Assembly: GCF_029910095.1 (NCBI RefSeq)
Contig: NZ_CP094526.1
Location: 1,178,001-1,242,000, forward strand
DNA: 64,000 bases
Direction: 5' to 3'
From: Bradyrhizobium sp. ISRA464
Lineage (GTDB): Bacteria; Pseudomonadota; Alphaproteobacteria; Rhizobiales; Xanthobacteraceae
Made by a program: the position numbers and the translations under genes. Each line of letters opens with the position of its first letter. Within the stretch, counting starts at the first letter, position 1. The notes under the pieces are model-generated. The model was not told the origin of the DNA. It worked only from the letters and a program-made list of their open reading frames with translations, and ran no database searches. This document shows, in pieces, positions 39,288 through 48,333 of the stretch.

Positions 39288-40433
39288 ATGGATTTTGATC
39301 TGACCGAGGAGCAGCGGCTTCTCAAGGAAAGCGTCGACGGGCTGCTTGCTGACGCCTACGACTTCGATGCGCGCAAGAAATACATGAAGGAGAAGGGCGG
39401 CTGGAGCAAGGCGATCTGGGGCCGGCTCGCCGAGCAGGGTCTGCTCGGCCTGCCCTTCGCGGAAGCCGATGGCGGCTTCGGGGCCGGCGCGGTCGAGACC
39501 ATGATCGTAATGGAAGCGCTCGGCAAGGCGCTGGTGGTCGAGCCTTATCTCGCGACGGTCGTGATCGCCGGCGGCTTCCTCCGCCACGGCGGCTCGGCCG
39601 AGCAGAAGGCGAAGTACATTCCGGGCATCATCGACGGCAGCAAGACCTTCGGCTTTGCGCAGCTCGAGAAGAACTCGCGCTACGATCTGCACGACATCGT
39701 CACCACGGCGAAGAAGAAGGGCGACGGCTGGGTAATCGATGGCGAGAAGTTCGTCGTGCTCAACGGCGAGAATGCCGACGCGCTGATCGTCACCGCGCGC
39801 ACCAAGGGCGGCCAGCGCGACAAGGCTGGCATCGGCCTGTTCCTGGTGCCGGCAGACGCCAAAGGCATTACCCGGAAGGGCTATCCGACCCAGGACGGCC
39901 TGCATGCAGCCGACATCACTTTCACCAATGTCGAGGTCGGTGCTGACGCTGCGATCGGCGATCCCGAGAACGGCCTGCCCTTGATCGAGCGCGTGGCGGA
40001 CGAGGCCCGCACCGCGCTGTGTGCCGAAGCCGTCGGTGCGATGGATGAATCGCTGAAGACCACCATCGAGTACATCAAGACGCGCAAGCAGTTCGGCGTC
40101 GCGATCGGCTCGTTCCAGAGCCTGCAGCACCGCGCTGCCGACATGTTCGTGGCGCTGGAGCAGGCCCGCAGCATGTCGATGTTCGCGACCATGGCGTCCG
40201 ACTTCGACGATGCCAAGGAGCGTTCGTCCGCGGTCGCGGCCGCCAAGGTGCAGGTCGGTAAGTCGCTGAAGTTCGTCGGCCAGCAGTCGATCCAGCTTCA
40301 TGGCGGCATCGGCATGACCATGGAGGCCAAGATCGGCCACTACTTCAAGCGGCTGACCATGATCGAGAACACGCTCGGCGACACCGACTATCACCTCCGC
40401 CGCGTCAGCGAGGGCGGCGGCCTGTTGGCCTGA
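39288..40433 (+). CDS. pimD: Acyl-CoA dehydrogenase, small subunit type (PimD-like)
   Basis: 381 residues beginning MDFDLTEEQRLLKESVDGLL. The flavin-binding middle is divergent (GFAQLEKNSRYDLHDIVTTA replaces the usual TEPxxGSD block), which is typical of the non-catalytic-looking partner in two-subunit acyl-CoA dehydrogenases. The C-terminal QQSIQLHGGIGMTMEAKIGHY resembles the usual QxxGG region. It likely assembles with the product of 37939. Confidence 0.92.
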   Translation: MDFDLTEEQRLLKESVDGLLADAYDFDARKKYMKEKGGWSKAIWGRLAEQGLLGLPFAEADGGFGAGAVETMIVMEALGKALVVEPYLATVVIAGGFLRHGGSAEQKAKYIPGIIDGSKTFGFAQLEKNSRYDLHDIVTTAKKKGDGWVIDGEKFVVLNGENADALIVTARTKGGQRDKAGIGLFLVPADAKGITRKGYPTQDGLHAADITFTNVEVGADAAIGDPENGLPLIERVADEARTALCAEAVGAMDESLKTTIEYIKTRKQFGVAIGSFQSLQHRAADMFVALEQARSMSMFATMASDFDDAKERSSAVAAAKVQVGKSLKFVGQQSIQLHGGIGMTMEAKIGHYFKRLTMIENTLGDTDYHLRRVSEGGGLLA

Positions 40434-40542
40434 GCTGTCGTTGCCGGGCTTGACCCGGCAACCGATCGCTCTTGAAAAGATGGATGCGCGGGTCAAGCCC
40501 GCGCATGACGAGTCTTTTGCAATCGTCAGGGAGGCAACAACA

Positions 40543-41315
40543 ATGAAGAACACTCCATTCGATCTCACCGGCCAGGTCGCCGTCGTCACCGGATCGAGCC
40601 GCGGCATCGGCCGCGCGTCGGCCGAACTGCTGGCGCAGCTCGGCGCCAAGGTCGTGATCTCCTCGCGCAAGGCGGATGCCTGCAAGGAGGTCGCCGACGG
40701 CATCAACAGGGCCGGCGGCGATGCGATCGTGATCCCCTGCAATATCTCGCGCCGTGAAGAGGTCGAGGCGCTGATCTCCGGGACGATCAAGCATTACGGC
40801 AAGATCGACACCCTGGTCTGCAACGCCGCGGTGAACCCGTATTACGGCCCGCTGCTCGACATCAAGGACGAGGCCTTCGACAAGATCATGGACTCCAACG
40901 TCAAGAGCAACATCTGGCTCTGTGCGCTGGCGGTCCCGCAGATGGCCGAACGCGGCAAGGGCTCGGTCGTGATCATCTCTTCGATCGGCGGCCTGAGGGG
41001 GTCGACAGTGATCGGCGCCTACGGCATCTCGAAGGCGGCGGATTTCGCGCTGTGCCGCAGCCTCGCCGGCGAGTGGGGCCCGAAGGGCGTGCGCGTCAAC
41101 TGCGTGGCGCCGGGCCTGGTGAAGACCGATTTCGCCCGCGCGCTGTGGGAGGATCCGGAGAACCTCAAGCGCCGCACCGCGTCCTCGCCGCTGCGCCGCA
41201 TCGGCGAGCCGCACGAGATCGCGGGCGCGGTGGCCTATCTTGCCTCCGCGCCTCGACCTTCATGACCGGGCAGACCATCGTGATCGACGGCGGCGTCACC
41301 ACGGCAGCGACGTAA
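40543..41315 (+). pseudogene. SDR family oxidoreductase gene with a single-base frameshift near its 3' end
   Basis: From ATG 40543 an SDR reads TGSSRGIGRASAELLAQLG, NAAVNPYYG and the catalytic YGISKAADF near residue 167, then LASAPRPS and stops at 41265. The expected C-terminus STFMTGQTIVIDGGVTTAAT continues in another frame to TAA 41315. Restoring one base near 41250 (GCG-CCTCG to GCG-GCC-TCG) joins the two. All catalytic motifs precede the break, so a shortened product might still fold partly. It closes the pim-like operon. Either recent inactivation or a sequencing indel is possible. Confidence 0.88.
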
Positions 41316-41385
41316 CTGCTGACTTGCTTCGCCTCTCCCGCAAGCGGGAGAGGGAGGACAGCTCATTCCGGGGCGTGCGTCAGCC

Positions 41386-42579
41386 TCAGACCTGGTCCAG
41401 CGCCTGTTCGAAATCCTCGATCAGGTCGTCGGCATGCTCCAGCCCTGCCGAGAAGCGGATGAAGCCCTCGCTGATGCCGAGCTCGGCGCGCGCCTCCGGT
41501 GCCAGGCGCTGATGCGTCGTGGTCGCCGGATGCGTGACCAGGCTCTTGGCATCGCCGAGATTGTTGGAGATGCGCGAGATCTTCAGCGCATTGAGGCAGC
41601 GGAAGGCGCCGGCCTTGCCGTCCTTCACCTCCAAGCCGACCAGCGTCGAGCCGGCTCCCATCTGCTTTTTCACCGTCTCGGCCTGCGGATGATCGGGGCG
41701 GCCGGGATAGACCAGCCGCGTGATCTTCGGATGCTTCGCCAGCGCCTCGGCGATCTTCGCCGCGTTGTCGGTCTGCGCGCGGACGCGGATGCCGAGCGTC
41801 TCGAGCCCCTTCAGCAGCACCCAGGCGTTGAACGGCGACAGCGACGGGCCGGTCTGGCGCATGAAATTATGGATGTGCTCGGCAATGAACGCTTCCGATG
41901 ACAGGATGATGCCGCCGAGACAACGGCCCTGGCCGTCGATGTGCTTGGTCGCGGAATAGACCACGACGTCGGCGCCGAGCGACAGCGGGCTCTGCCAGAT
42001 CGGGGTCGCGAACACGTTGTCGACGATCAGCCGTGCGCCGCCGCTGTGTGCGATCTTGGCGATTGCGGAAATATCCAGCACGTCGAGGGTCGGATTGGTC
42101 GGGCTTTCCAGGAAGAACGACTTGGTGTTCGGCCGCAAGGCGCGCTGCCACTGGTCGAGGTCGAGGCCGTCGACCAGCGTCGTCTCGATGCCGTAGCGTG
42201 GCAGCAGGTCCTGCACCACGTAAAGGCACGAGCCGAACAGCGCTTTCGACGCGACCACGTGATCGCCTGCCTTCAGCGGCGCAAGGATCGCGGTCGTCAC
42301 GGCGGCCATGCCGGTCGCGGTCGAGCGCGCGGCTTCCGCGCCCTCGAGCTCGATCATGCGGCGCTCGAACATCGCGATGGTCGGATTGGAGTAGCGCGAA
42401 TAGATGAAGCCGGAGTCCTGGCCCTTGAAGCGTGCCTCGCACTGCTCCGCGGTGTCGTAGACGTAGCCCTGGGTGAGAAACAGCCCCTCCGACGTCTCGC
42501 CGAATTGCGAGCGCAGCGTGCCGCCATGGACGAGGCGGGTTTCGGGGCGATAGCGGCGGGTAGCTTCAGATTCAGACAT
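41386..42579 (-). CDS. metZ: O-succinylhomoserine sulfhydrylase
   Basis: 397 residues of the Cys/Met-metabolism PLP family. The PLP lysine is in VVYSATKHIDGQGRCLGG near residue 209, with SRYSNPTIAMFERRM, ATGMAAVTTAILAPLKAGDH and NNLGDAKSLVTHPATTTH. It makes homocysteine from O-succinylhomoserine and sulfide in methionine synthesis. I chose ATG 42579 (MSESEATRRYRPETRLVHGG); the open frame extends 23 codons into the leader. A SAM-II riboswitch and a terminator/antiterminator pair precede it, so expression should fall when SAM is plentiful. Confidence 0.95.
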   Translation of the reverse strand: MSESEATRRYRPETRLVHGGTLRSQFGETSEGLFLTQGYVYDTAEQCEARFKGQDSGFIYSRYSNPTIAMFERRMIELEGAEAARSTATGMAAVTTAILAPLKAGDHVVASKALFGSCLYVVQDLLPRYGIETTLVDGLDLDQWQRALRPNTKSFFLESPTNPTLDVLDISAIAKIAHSGGARLIVDNVFATPIWQSPLSLGADVVVYSATKHIDGQGRCLGGIILSSEAFIAEHIHNFMRQTGPSLSPFNAWVLLKGLETLGIRVRAQTDNAAKIAEALAKHPKITRLVYPGRPDHPQAETVKKQMGAGSTLVGLEVKDGKAGAFRCLNALKISRISNNLGDAKSLVTHPATTTHQRLAPEARAELGISEGFIRFSAGLEHADDLIEDFEQALDQV

Positions 42580-42620
42580 GTGACCTCCGACGCGGCCATT
42601 TTCCTTAAGAAAATAGCCAC

Positions 42621-42655
42621 AAAAAAACCGGCCTGGAGCAACCTCCACAGGCCGG
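42621..42655 (-). terminator. Riboswitch-controlled intrinsic terminator in the metZ leader
   Basis: Minus-strand stem CCGGCC...TGGAG, loop GTTG, CTCCA-GGCCGG, with a 2-nt bulge, then seven Ts. Its 5' arm overlaps the 3' arm of an alternative hairpin (42647-42677: ACAGGCCGGG pairing with CCCGGCCTGT), so the two are mutually exclusive. It acts as the expression platform of the SAM-II element just upstream. Confidence 0.85.
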
Positions 42656-42666
42656 GATCACACTGT

Positions 42667-42727
42667 CCCCGGCCTGTTTAGCGACTTATTTTACGTGGCT
42701 GCAAGCCGGCCGGCTCAAATCACCACG
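42667..42727 (-). promoter_or_regulatory. SAM-II riboswitch aptamer upstream of metZ
   Basis: On the minus strand: P1 CGTGG pairing with CCACG, the conserved loop GGTGATTTGAG, CGGCTTGCAGCC, an A-rich joining region GTAAAATAAGTC and the hallmark GCTAAA. The 3' GGCCGG can pair with CCGGCC in the P1 loop to form the H-type pseudoknot. These match the known SAM-II (metA motif) pattern of alphaproteobacterial met genes. The aptamer is followed directly by an antiterminator/terminator choice. Confidence 0.92.
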
Positions 42728-42860
42728 GGATAAGTGTTGCTGATATTCCCTCGTGCCCTTTCCGTCAAGGCGGTCATCAGATAACCCGTAAAAGCTCATA
42801 TTTTTGGGCTTGGATGGCCATTCAGGGTATGATTAGGGCCATCCTCGGGGGACCTGCGCC

Positions 42861-43967
42861 GTGTCATTCGAGCTGGAAAACGAAGCCAATGGAATCCTGC
42901 CCGACCGCATGATCGCGGAGATGGCGGATGCTGGCCTCATTCTGCCTGCCTATGACTTTGTCGAGAGCCAGATCCAGCCGGCGAGCCTCGACCTGCGCCT
43001 TGGCGATATCGCCTACCGGGTCCGCGCCAGCTTTCTGCCCGGCCCCGACTCCACCGTTGCCGAGCGCATCGACGAGTTGAAGCTGCACGAGATCGACCTC
43101 TCCGACGGCGCGGTGCTGGAGACCAATTGCGTCTACATCGTCCCGCTGCTGGAAAGCCTTGCGCTGCCGCCGCAGATCGTCGCCGCGGCCAACCCGAAGA
43201 GCTCGACAGGCCGGCTCGACGTCTTCACACGTGTGATCGCCGACGGCACCCGCCGCTTCGACGTGATCGGCACCGGCTATCACGGCCCACTCTATGCCGA
43301 GATCAGCCCGAAGACGTTTCCCGTGCTGTTGCGTGAGGGCTCGCGGCTCAGCCAGATCCGCTTCCGGATCGGCGATGCGGTCCTCACTGCCGACGAGCTC
43401 GACGCGCTGCATGCAGCCGAGCGACTAGTCGATATCGACGATGCGGATCTCACCCAGGGGGTTGCGCTCTCGGTCGATCTGTCCGGTGAGAGTTCGAACG
43501 GCTTCGTCGGCTACCGCGCCAAGCGCCACACCGGCGTGGTCGATATCGATCGCCGTGGCGGCTATCCGGTCGATGAATTCTGGGAGCCGATCAAGGCGCG
43601 CCCCGACGGCAGCCTCATTCTCGATCCCGGCGAATTCTATATCTTGGCGTCGAAGGAGGCCGTCCAGGTGCCGCCGGATTACGCCGCGGAAATGGTGCCG
43701 TTCGATCCCCTGGTCGGCGAATTCCGCGTCCACTATGCGGGCTTCTTCGATCCCGGTTTCGGCTATGCCGGCGCCGGCGGGAAGGGCGCGCGCGCGGTGC
43801 TCGAAGTGCGCTCGCGCGAGGTGCCGTTCATCCTCGAGCACGGTCAGATCGTTGGCCGTCTCGTCTATGAACGCATGCTGGAGCGCCCCGACGCACTGTA
43901 CGGCCAGCGCATCGGCTCGAACTACCAGGCACAGGGCCTGAAGCTCTCGAAGCATTTTCGCGTGTAG
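42861..43967 (+). CDS. 2'-deoxycytidine 5'-triphosphate deaminase
   Basis: 368 residues, about twice the length of E. coli Dcd, as in the alphaproteobacterial DCD family with two related halves. The first half has QIQPASLDLRLGD near 33-45 and NPKSSTGRLDVFTRVIADG near 111. The second half has EFYILASKEAVQVPPDYAAEM and FVGYRAKRHTGVV. It deaminates dCTP to dUTP for thymidylate synthesis. The start is GTG 42861 and no clear operon partner is present. It is divergent from metZ, sharing the 281-bp leader region. Confidence 0.92.
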   Translation: MSFELENEANGILPDRMIAEMADAGLILPAYDFVESQIQPASLDLRLGDIAYRVRASFLPGPDSTVAERIDELKLHEIDLSDGAVLETNCVYIVPLLESLALPPQIVAAANPKSSTGRLDVFTRVIADGTRRFDVIGTGYHGPLYAEISPKTFPVLLREGSRLSQIRFRIGDAVLTADELDALHAAERLVDIDDADLTQGVALSVDLSGESSNGFVGYRAKRHTGVVDIDRRGGYPVDEFWEPIKARPDGSLILDPGEFYILASKEAVQVPPDYAAEMVPFDPLVGEFRVHYAGFFDPGFGYAGAGGKGARAVLEVRSREVPFILEHGQIVGRLVYERMLERPDALYGQRIGSNYQAQGLKLSKHFRV

Positions 43968-44136
43968 CGAAATTCCGTAGGCCGGATTTCGCATCACGCC
44001 GTGATCGACAGATCGGCGTGAAGGTTCACCCGCAATCGTGCAGGTCCCCCTTGCGTTCCGCGCACGTGGAATCTGCCGCGGTCATGGTAGGGAAGCACCA
44101 TGGCGCGGCTCCCGAAGATCGCGCGCGGGAGTTGAA

Positions 44137-45579
44137 ATGTCCGATCTCGGCCTCGCCGAAATACCCGTCGATGAAGACGAACGTCCGCTGCCGCCGCCGG
44201 TGACAAGGCCGGCGCGCAACGCGCTGCTCGATGGGCCGATCCTGCGTACGCTGCTGTGGCTCGCCTGGCCGAACGTGATCGCGCTGTCCGCCGGCACCTG
44301 CGTTGTGATCGCGGAGACCTCCTATATCGGCCGCCTCGGCGTCGAGTCGCTCGCGGCGATGGCGCTGGTGTTTCCCTGCGTGATCCTGACCATGACGATG
44401 TCGGGCGGCGCCATGGGCGGCGGCGTCGCATCCTCGATCGCACGCGCACTCGGCGCCGGCGAGATCGAGCGCGCCTCGACGCTCGCGGCACACGCGCTGC
44501 TGATCGGCCTGACTTTCGGCGTCACATTCATGCTGGGCATGCTGATTTTCGGGCCGCGCCTGCTCGAGCTGCTCGGCGGCCGCGGCAACGTGCTGGCGCA
44601 GGCCATCGCCTATTCGCAGGTCTTCTTCGGCGGCGCGATCCTGCCCTGGCTGATGAACACCATGGCCGGCATCCTGCGCGGCACCGGCAACATGAAATTG
44701 CCCTCCACGATGATCCTGTCATCGGCAGTTTGGCAGATCATGTTCGGCGGCGCGCTCGGGCTTGGCCTCGGACCGGTGCCGCAATTCGGCATGCGCGGTG
44801 TCGCCGCTGGCGCGCTGATCGCCTATTCGATCAGCATCAGCGTGATGGGCTGGTATCTGTTCTCCGGCCGCGCCCGCGTCAGGCCGAAGCTCAAGGGCCT
44901 GCGTGTGCAGTGGGTGATGTTCATCGACATCCTCAAGGTCGGCGCCGTTTCCTGCTTCTCGCCGCTGCAGTCGGTCTTGACCATCTCGATCTTCACCCAC
45001 TTGCTGGCACAGTTCGGCACCGCGGTGCTTGCCGGCTATGGCATCGGCGCGCGGCTCGAATTCATGCTGACCTCGGTGGCTTTCGCCGTCGGCATCGCGT
45101 CGGTCCCGATGATCGGCATGGCCGTCGGCGCCGAGCGCGTCGCGCGCGCCCGGCGCATCGCATGGACTGCGGGCACAGTGTCGTTCCTCGCGGTCGGCGT
45201 GGTCGGCAGCTTCATCGCTGTCTTCCCCGACCTCTGGGTCAATCTCTTCACTGACGATCCGCATGTGCGGAGCACCAGCCATCAATATCTCTCGACCGCC
45301 GCTCCGATGTACGCCTTCATCGGCCTTGCGATGTCGATGTACTTTTCCTCGCAGGGCGCCGCCAAGGTGTTGGGCCCGGTACTGGCGCAGACCGCGCGGC
45401 TGATCTTCATCGGCAGCGGCGGCTGGTGGCTCACGACGCATGGGGCGACCGCGCAGAATTTCTTCACGCTCGCCGCCGCCTCGATGGGTGTGCTCGGCGT
45501 GCTCTCCTGCCTCAGCGTGATCCTGACGCGCTGGGGCAAGCCCGCGCCACTCGCCAAGGCGCAGCCGGCGCTGTCGTAA
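44137..45579 (+). CDS. MATE family efflux transporter
   Basis: 480 residues from ATG 44137. An N-terminal cytoplasmic segment (DEDERPLPPPVTRPARNALL) is followed by about 12 membrane helices, including LLWLAWPNVIALSAGTCVVI, AETSYIGRLGVESLAAMALV and ILPWLMNTMAGILRGTGNMK (the conserved MATE region). Members export cationic drugs or metabolites in exchange for Na+ or H+. The substrate is unknown. The frame is open 33 codons further upstream but the protein there is arginine-rich and noncoding in character. Confidence 0.94.
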   Translation: MSDLGLAEIPVDEDERPLPPPVTRPARNALLDGPILRTLLWLAWPNVIALSAGTCVVIAETSYIGRLGVESLAAMALVFPCVILTMTMSGGAMGGGVASSIARALGAGEIERASTLAAHALLIGLTFGVTFMLGMLIFGPRLLELLGGRGNVLAQAIAYSQVFFGGAILPWLMNTMAGILRGTGNMKLPSTMILSSAVWQIMFGGALGLGLGPVPQFGMRGVAAGALIAYSISISVMGWYLFSGRARVRPKLKGLRVQWVMFIDILKVGAVSCFSPLQSVLTISIFTHLLAQFGTAVLAGYGIGARLEFMLTSVAFAVGIASVPMIGMAVGAERVARARRIAWTAGTVSFLAVGVVGSFIAVFPDLWVNLFTDDPHVRSTSHQYLSTAAPMYAFIGLAMSMYFSSQGAAKVLGPVLAQTARLIFIGSGGWWLTTHGATAQNFFTLAAASMGVLGVLSCLSVILTRWGKPAPLAKAQPALS

Positions 45580-45599
45580 ACGAGGCTTCACGACTCTTG

Positions 45600-45730
45600 C
45601 ACCGTCATCCTGAGGAACGCATAGCGCGTCTCGAAGGATGCACGGCCCCCGATATTTCGCACTGGTCACGGCGAGAGCCGGGCCGTCGCACTTCGAGACG
45701 GCCGCTTCGCGGCCTCCTCAAGGTGACGGT
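45600..45730. repeat. Intergenic repeat with diverged ends
   Basis: ACCGTCATCCTGAGGA at the left and TCCTCAAGGTGACGGT at the right form imperfect terminal complements. Internal CGTCTCGAAGGATG and CACTTCGAGACGGCCGC are also complementary. It fills most of the gap between MATE and SRPBCC genes. Confidence 0.7.
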
Positions 45731-45768
45731 GACGGTTTCGAATGCGCCCGCGAAGATCTCGTTGCAGC

Positions 45769-46185
45769 TCACGCTGCGCTTGCCGTCCTGGCCGATTGGG
45801 CAAGCGCCGTCTGCATCGCGAGCGCGCCCTGGTCCATCTGACCGGCGATGTACGGCGCGATCTCGTTCGGCAGCAGATCGACAATCCAGGCCACGCGGCT
45901 GCGTCCGTCACCCTCGGCGAATACCTGCACCGAGGCCGAATGCTGCTTCAGCCGTTCGCTGACCACGGCATACACCAGCCGCCGCCGCGCATCATCGCAA
46001 TCGACCAGCAGTTCGCGTGCCACCGTGCCGTTGGCGAAGCTGACGATGCGCGCGTCGCCGTCGAGCGTGGTGTCGGTCACGAAGCCCGGCACCAGCCGCG
46101 TGTGCAGCGCGCCGAAATCGCGCAGCGCGCCCCAGACATGGTCCGCCGGCGCGTCGATCGGGATATCCTTGTGAATGGAGGCCAT
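45769..46185 (-). CDS. SRPBCC family protein
   Basis: 138 residues with the START/polyketide-cyclase-like pattern: IHKDIPIDAPADHVWGALRD, the strand-turn GDARIVSFANGTVARELLV and the long C-terminal helix LLPNEIAPYIAGQMDQGALA. Members bind hydrophobic ligands. The role here is unknown. It stands near a VOC protein and an AraC regulator, but repeats separate them. Confidence 0.9.
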   Translation of the reverse strand: MASIHKDIPIDAPADHVWGALRDFGALHTRLVPGFVTDTTLDGDARIVSFANGTVARELLVDCDDARRRLVYAVVSERLKQHSASVQVFAEGDGRSRVAWIVDLLPNEIAPYIAGQMDQGALAMQTALAQSARTASAA

Positions 46186-46213
46186 GGTTCGGTCCTCTCG
46201 CGAGTTGGATAGT

Positions 46214-46277
46214 CGTCATTGCGAGGAGCGAAGCGACGAAGCAATCAATGGATTGCTTCGCTTCGCTCGCAATGACG
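46214..46277. repeat. Dispersed palindromic repeat (CGTCATTGCGAG type), compact form
   Basis: CGTCATTGCGAGGAGCGAAG, then GCAATCAATGGATTGC in the middle, then CTTCGCTCGCAATGACG: a long near-perfect hairpin of 64 bp. The same element with an insertion is at 19530-19644. Confidence 0.88.
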
Positions 46278-46285
46278 ATGAAGAC

Positions 46286-46645
46286 TCAGGCGCACACCGC
46301 CTCGACATTGTTGCCGTCGGGGTCGATCAGGAACGCAGCATAGTAGGTCGGACTGTAATCCTTGCGGCGGCCCGCGGCCCCATTGTCCTTGCCGCCGGCC
46401 TTCATGCCTTCGGTGTGGAATGTCTTGATCGCCTCGTGGCTCGGGGCGCGGAAGGCGACATGGGCGCCGCCCGGAGCCTTGCCCTTGTGCAGATGCAGCC
46501 AGAGCGCCGGCTGATCCTTCGGGCCGAAGCCGGCGCCACTGTCGTCGCGTGAGCACAGGACGAAGCCGAGCGGCGCCAGCGCTGCGGTGTAGAAGCGGAC
46601 ACTGGCGTCGAGATCAGCAACACGCAATCCGATATGGTCGTACAT
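46286..46645 (-). CDS. VOC family protein (glyoxalase/dioxygenase superfamily)
   Basis: 119-residue single-domain VOC protein. MYDHIGLRVADLDASVRFY begins the first module with the metal-binding His, GAHVAFRAPSHEAIKTFH starts the second, and DPDGNNVEAVCA ends with the Glu position. Metal-dependent isomerase, epoxide or dioxygenase chemistry is typical of the fold. The substrate is unknown. It faces the same way as the AraC regulator upstream, 53 bp away. Confidence 0.92.
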   Translation of the reverse strand: MYDHIGLRVADLDASVRFYTAALAPLGFVLCSRDDSGAGFGPKDQPALWLHLHKGKAPGGAHVAFRAPSHEAIKTFHTEGMKAGGKDNGAAGRRKDYSPTYYAAFLIDPDGNNVEAVCA

Positions 46646-46698
46646 GATGGTCTCCAGAAATGGGCGCGTCGGCGACGCGCGGCCTGGAGCGACCCTAG

Positions 46699-47538
46699 CT
46701 ATTGCAGTGCAAGGCGTTCTTGGAAAATCTTGCGGTCGCCGCGGGAGGCCTGGCGGAACTTGAGGGGCGAGGCGCCGGCGGCGCGGTGGAAGCTGCGCAC
46801 GAAATTGGAGAGGTCGCCGAAGCCGACGTCATAGGCGATATCGGTGATCGGGCTGTCGTCGTCGGCAAGCCGGCGCGCCGCATGGCGCAACCGCGAGCGC
46901 ACGAGATATTGATGCGGGGTGACGCCGAGTACGGCGGAAAACAGCCGCAGGAAATGGAACGTGCTGAGGCCGGCCTGCTTCGCCGCATCGTCCAGATCGA
47001 TCGCGCGATGCGAGTTGGCGTCGATCCACAGCGCCGCCTCCACCGCCCGGCGGCGGTCCCGCAGGCCGGCCGTGAGGGGCTTTGCCTTGCGGTCGGACAC
47101 CACCTCGACGAAGCGGCTGGCAAGGAGATGCCCGACCTCGTCGAGGCCGACGTCGCTGTTGCCATCTGCCGCCGTTTGCGCGAGCTCGCCGAGCACCATC
47201 AGTTCCGGCAGCGGCGGCACCGAGCCGACCTGCCAGGCCGCGGCGCGGTCGCCAATCGTCTCCACCAGCTCCGGGTCGAGGAAGAACGACAGGCACTCGT
47301 CGCCGACGACATGGTCGTGGGTGCAGATGTATTCGTCGCCGGGATGGCCAATCAGGAATGATCCGGCCACCAACTCGTGGAAGCGGCCGCGACAATGGCA
47401 GCCGAAGCTGCCCTTGAGCACGTAGGACACCGAATGGCAGGCGAATTGCTCGGCGAACGGCTTGTCGCCAGGCTCCGCCGTGCAGCGAAACTCGTTCACG
47501 GCAATGCGATCGCGCTGCAACAGCGTGGTGCGGTTCAT
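46699..47538 (-). CDS. AraC family transcriptional regulator
   Basis: 279 residues. The N-terminal half is a cupin-like sensing domain ([36 protein letters not shown]). The C-terminal double HTH covers about 180-275 ([59 protein letters not shown]). It probably regulates the adjacent VOC gene or the alkyltransferase at 47548, whose start lies beyond its own start region. The inducer is unknown. Confidence 0.93.
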   Translation of the reverse strand: MNRTTLLQRDRIAVNEFRCTAEPGDKPFAEQFACHSVSYVLKGSFGCHCRGRFHELVAGSFLIGHPGDEYICTHDHVVGDECLSFFLDPELVETIGDRAAAWQVGSVPPLPELMVLGELAQTAADGNSDVGLDEVGHLLASRFVEVVSDRKAKPLTAGLRDRRRAVEAALWIDANSHRAIDLDDAAKQAGLSTFHFLRLFSAVLGVTPHQYLVRSRLRHAARRLADDDSPITDIAYDVGFGDLSNFVRSFHRAAGASPLKFRQASRGDRKIFQERLALQ

Positions 47539-47547
47539 TCGCTGAAT

Positions 47548-48126
47548 TTAGGGGTGGGGCCGCGGCGGCGCAACGGACAGCAGCACGTCGAACAGCGTCT
47601 TGCTCGCGGTCGGGTGCCCGCCTTCGATCGAGAGCAACCGCCGCTTGGAGACGCTGCCGCCGTTTGGCGAGATGCGGTCTGCATAGTGACCGGCCTCCAG
47701 CACGCGATGGCAGGGCACGATAATCATGAAGGGATTGCGCCTGATCGCCTGGGCCACCGAATGGGTCGCGCCGGAGGCGCGCAAGGCGCTGGCCACTTCG
47801 CCGTAGGTCCGGGTTTCGCCGCGCGGAATCGTCCGGGTCAACTGGTAGACGCGCTGGCTGAAGGCCGGGATGCCGGTCATGTCGAGCGTGACGCCGGACA
47901 GGTCCCTGTGGCCGCCGCGCAGGATCGTGGTGATGCCCTCGATCGCGATCTCGATGTCCTCAGGTGGCCGCATCTCCCGTGCGTCGGGATAGAGCTGGAA
48001 CAGCCGCCTGCGAGTCTCGATCTCGCGCGTCTCGGGAAGCTGCACGCCGGCGACGCCCATCTCGCCCCATGCAATGCCGCATCGGCCGACTGCCGTGTCG
48101 AAAATGGTGTACCCGCGCCCCGCCAT
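47548..48126 (-). CDS. Methylated-DNA-[protein]-cysteine S-methyltransferase (Ogt type)
   Basis: 192 residues. The C-terminal DNA-binding and active-site domain has QRVYQLTRTIPRGETRTYGEVA, the acceptor cysteine in NPFMIIVPCHRVLEAG near 133-148 and SKRRLLSIEGG. The N-terminal ribonuclease-like domain (YTIFDTAVGRCGIAWGEMG) is diverged. It removes alkyl groups from O6-guanine in a suicide reaction. It precedes the AraC gene by 9 bp in the same direction, recalling ada-ogt style linkage, though the AraC protein lacks an Ada N-terminal Cys cluster. Confidence 0.93.
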   Translation of the reverse strand: MAGRGYTIFDTAVGRCGIAWGEMGVAGVQLPETREIETRRRLFQLYPDAREMRPPEDIEIAIEGITTILRGGHRDLSGVTLDMTGIPAFSQRVYQLTRTIPRGETRTYGEVASALRASGATHSVAQAIRRNPFMIIVPCHRVLEAGHYADRISPNGGSVSKRRLLSIEGGHPTASKTLFDVLLSVAPPRPHP

Positions 48127-48333
48127 GACGCCACTAACCCCGCGAAAGGATCATAACAGCCTCGGGATCGCGCGCATCTGGAATCTTCACATTCGGTTAA
48201 GGATACGACGGATGGGGTAGCTGATGTCGAGCGCCTGCGTTCGCTCACCCATCTTAAAGGCTTGAGCGATATCTATTTCGCTCGAATTTGCAGCTCCGCG
48301 ACATTGCGGCCTCCCGATGGGTTCGGCAGACGA

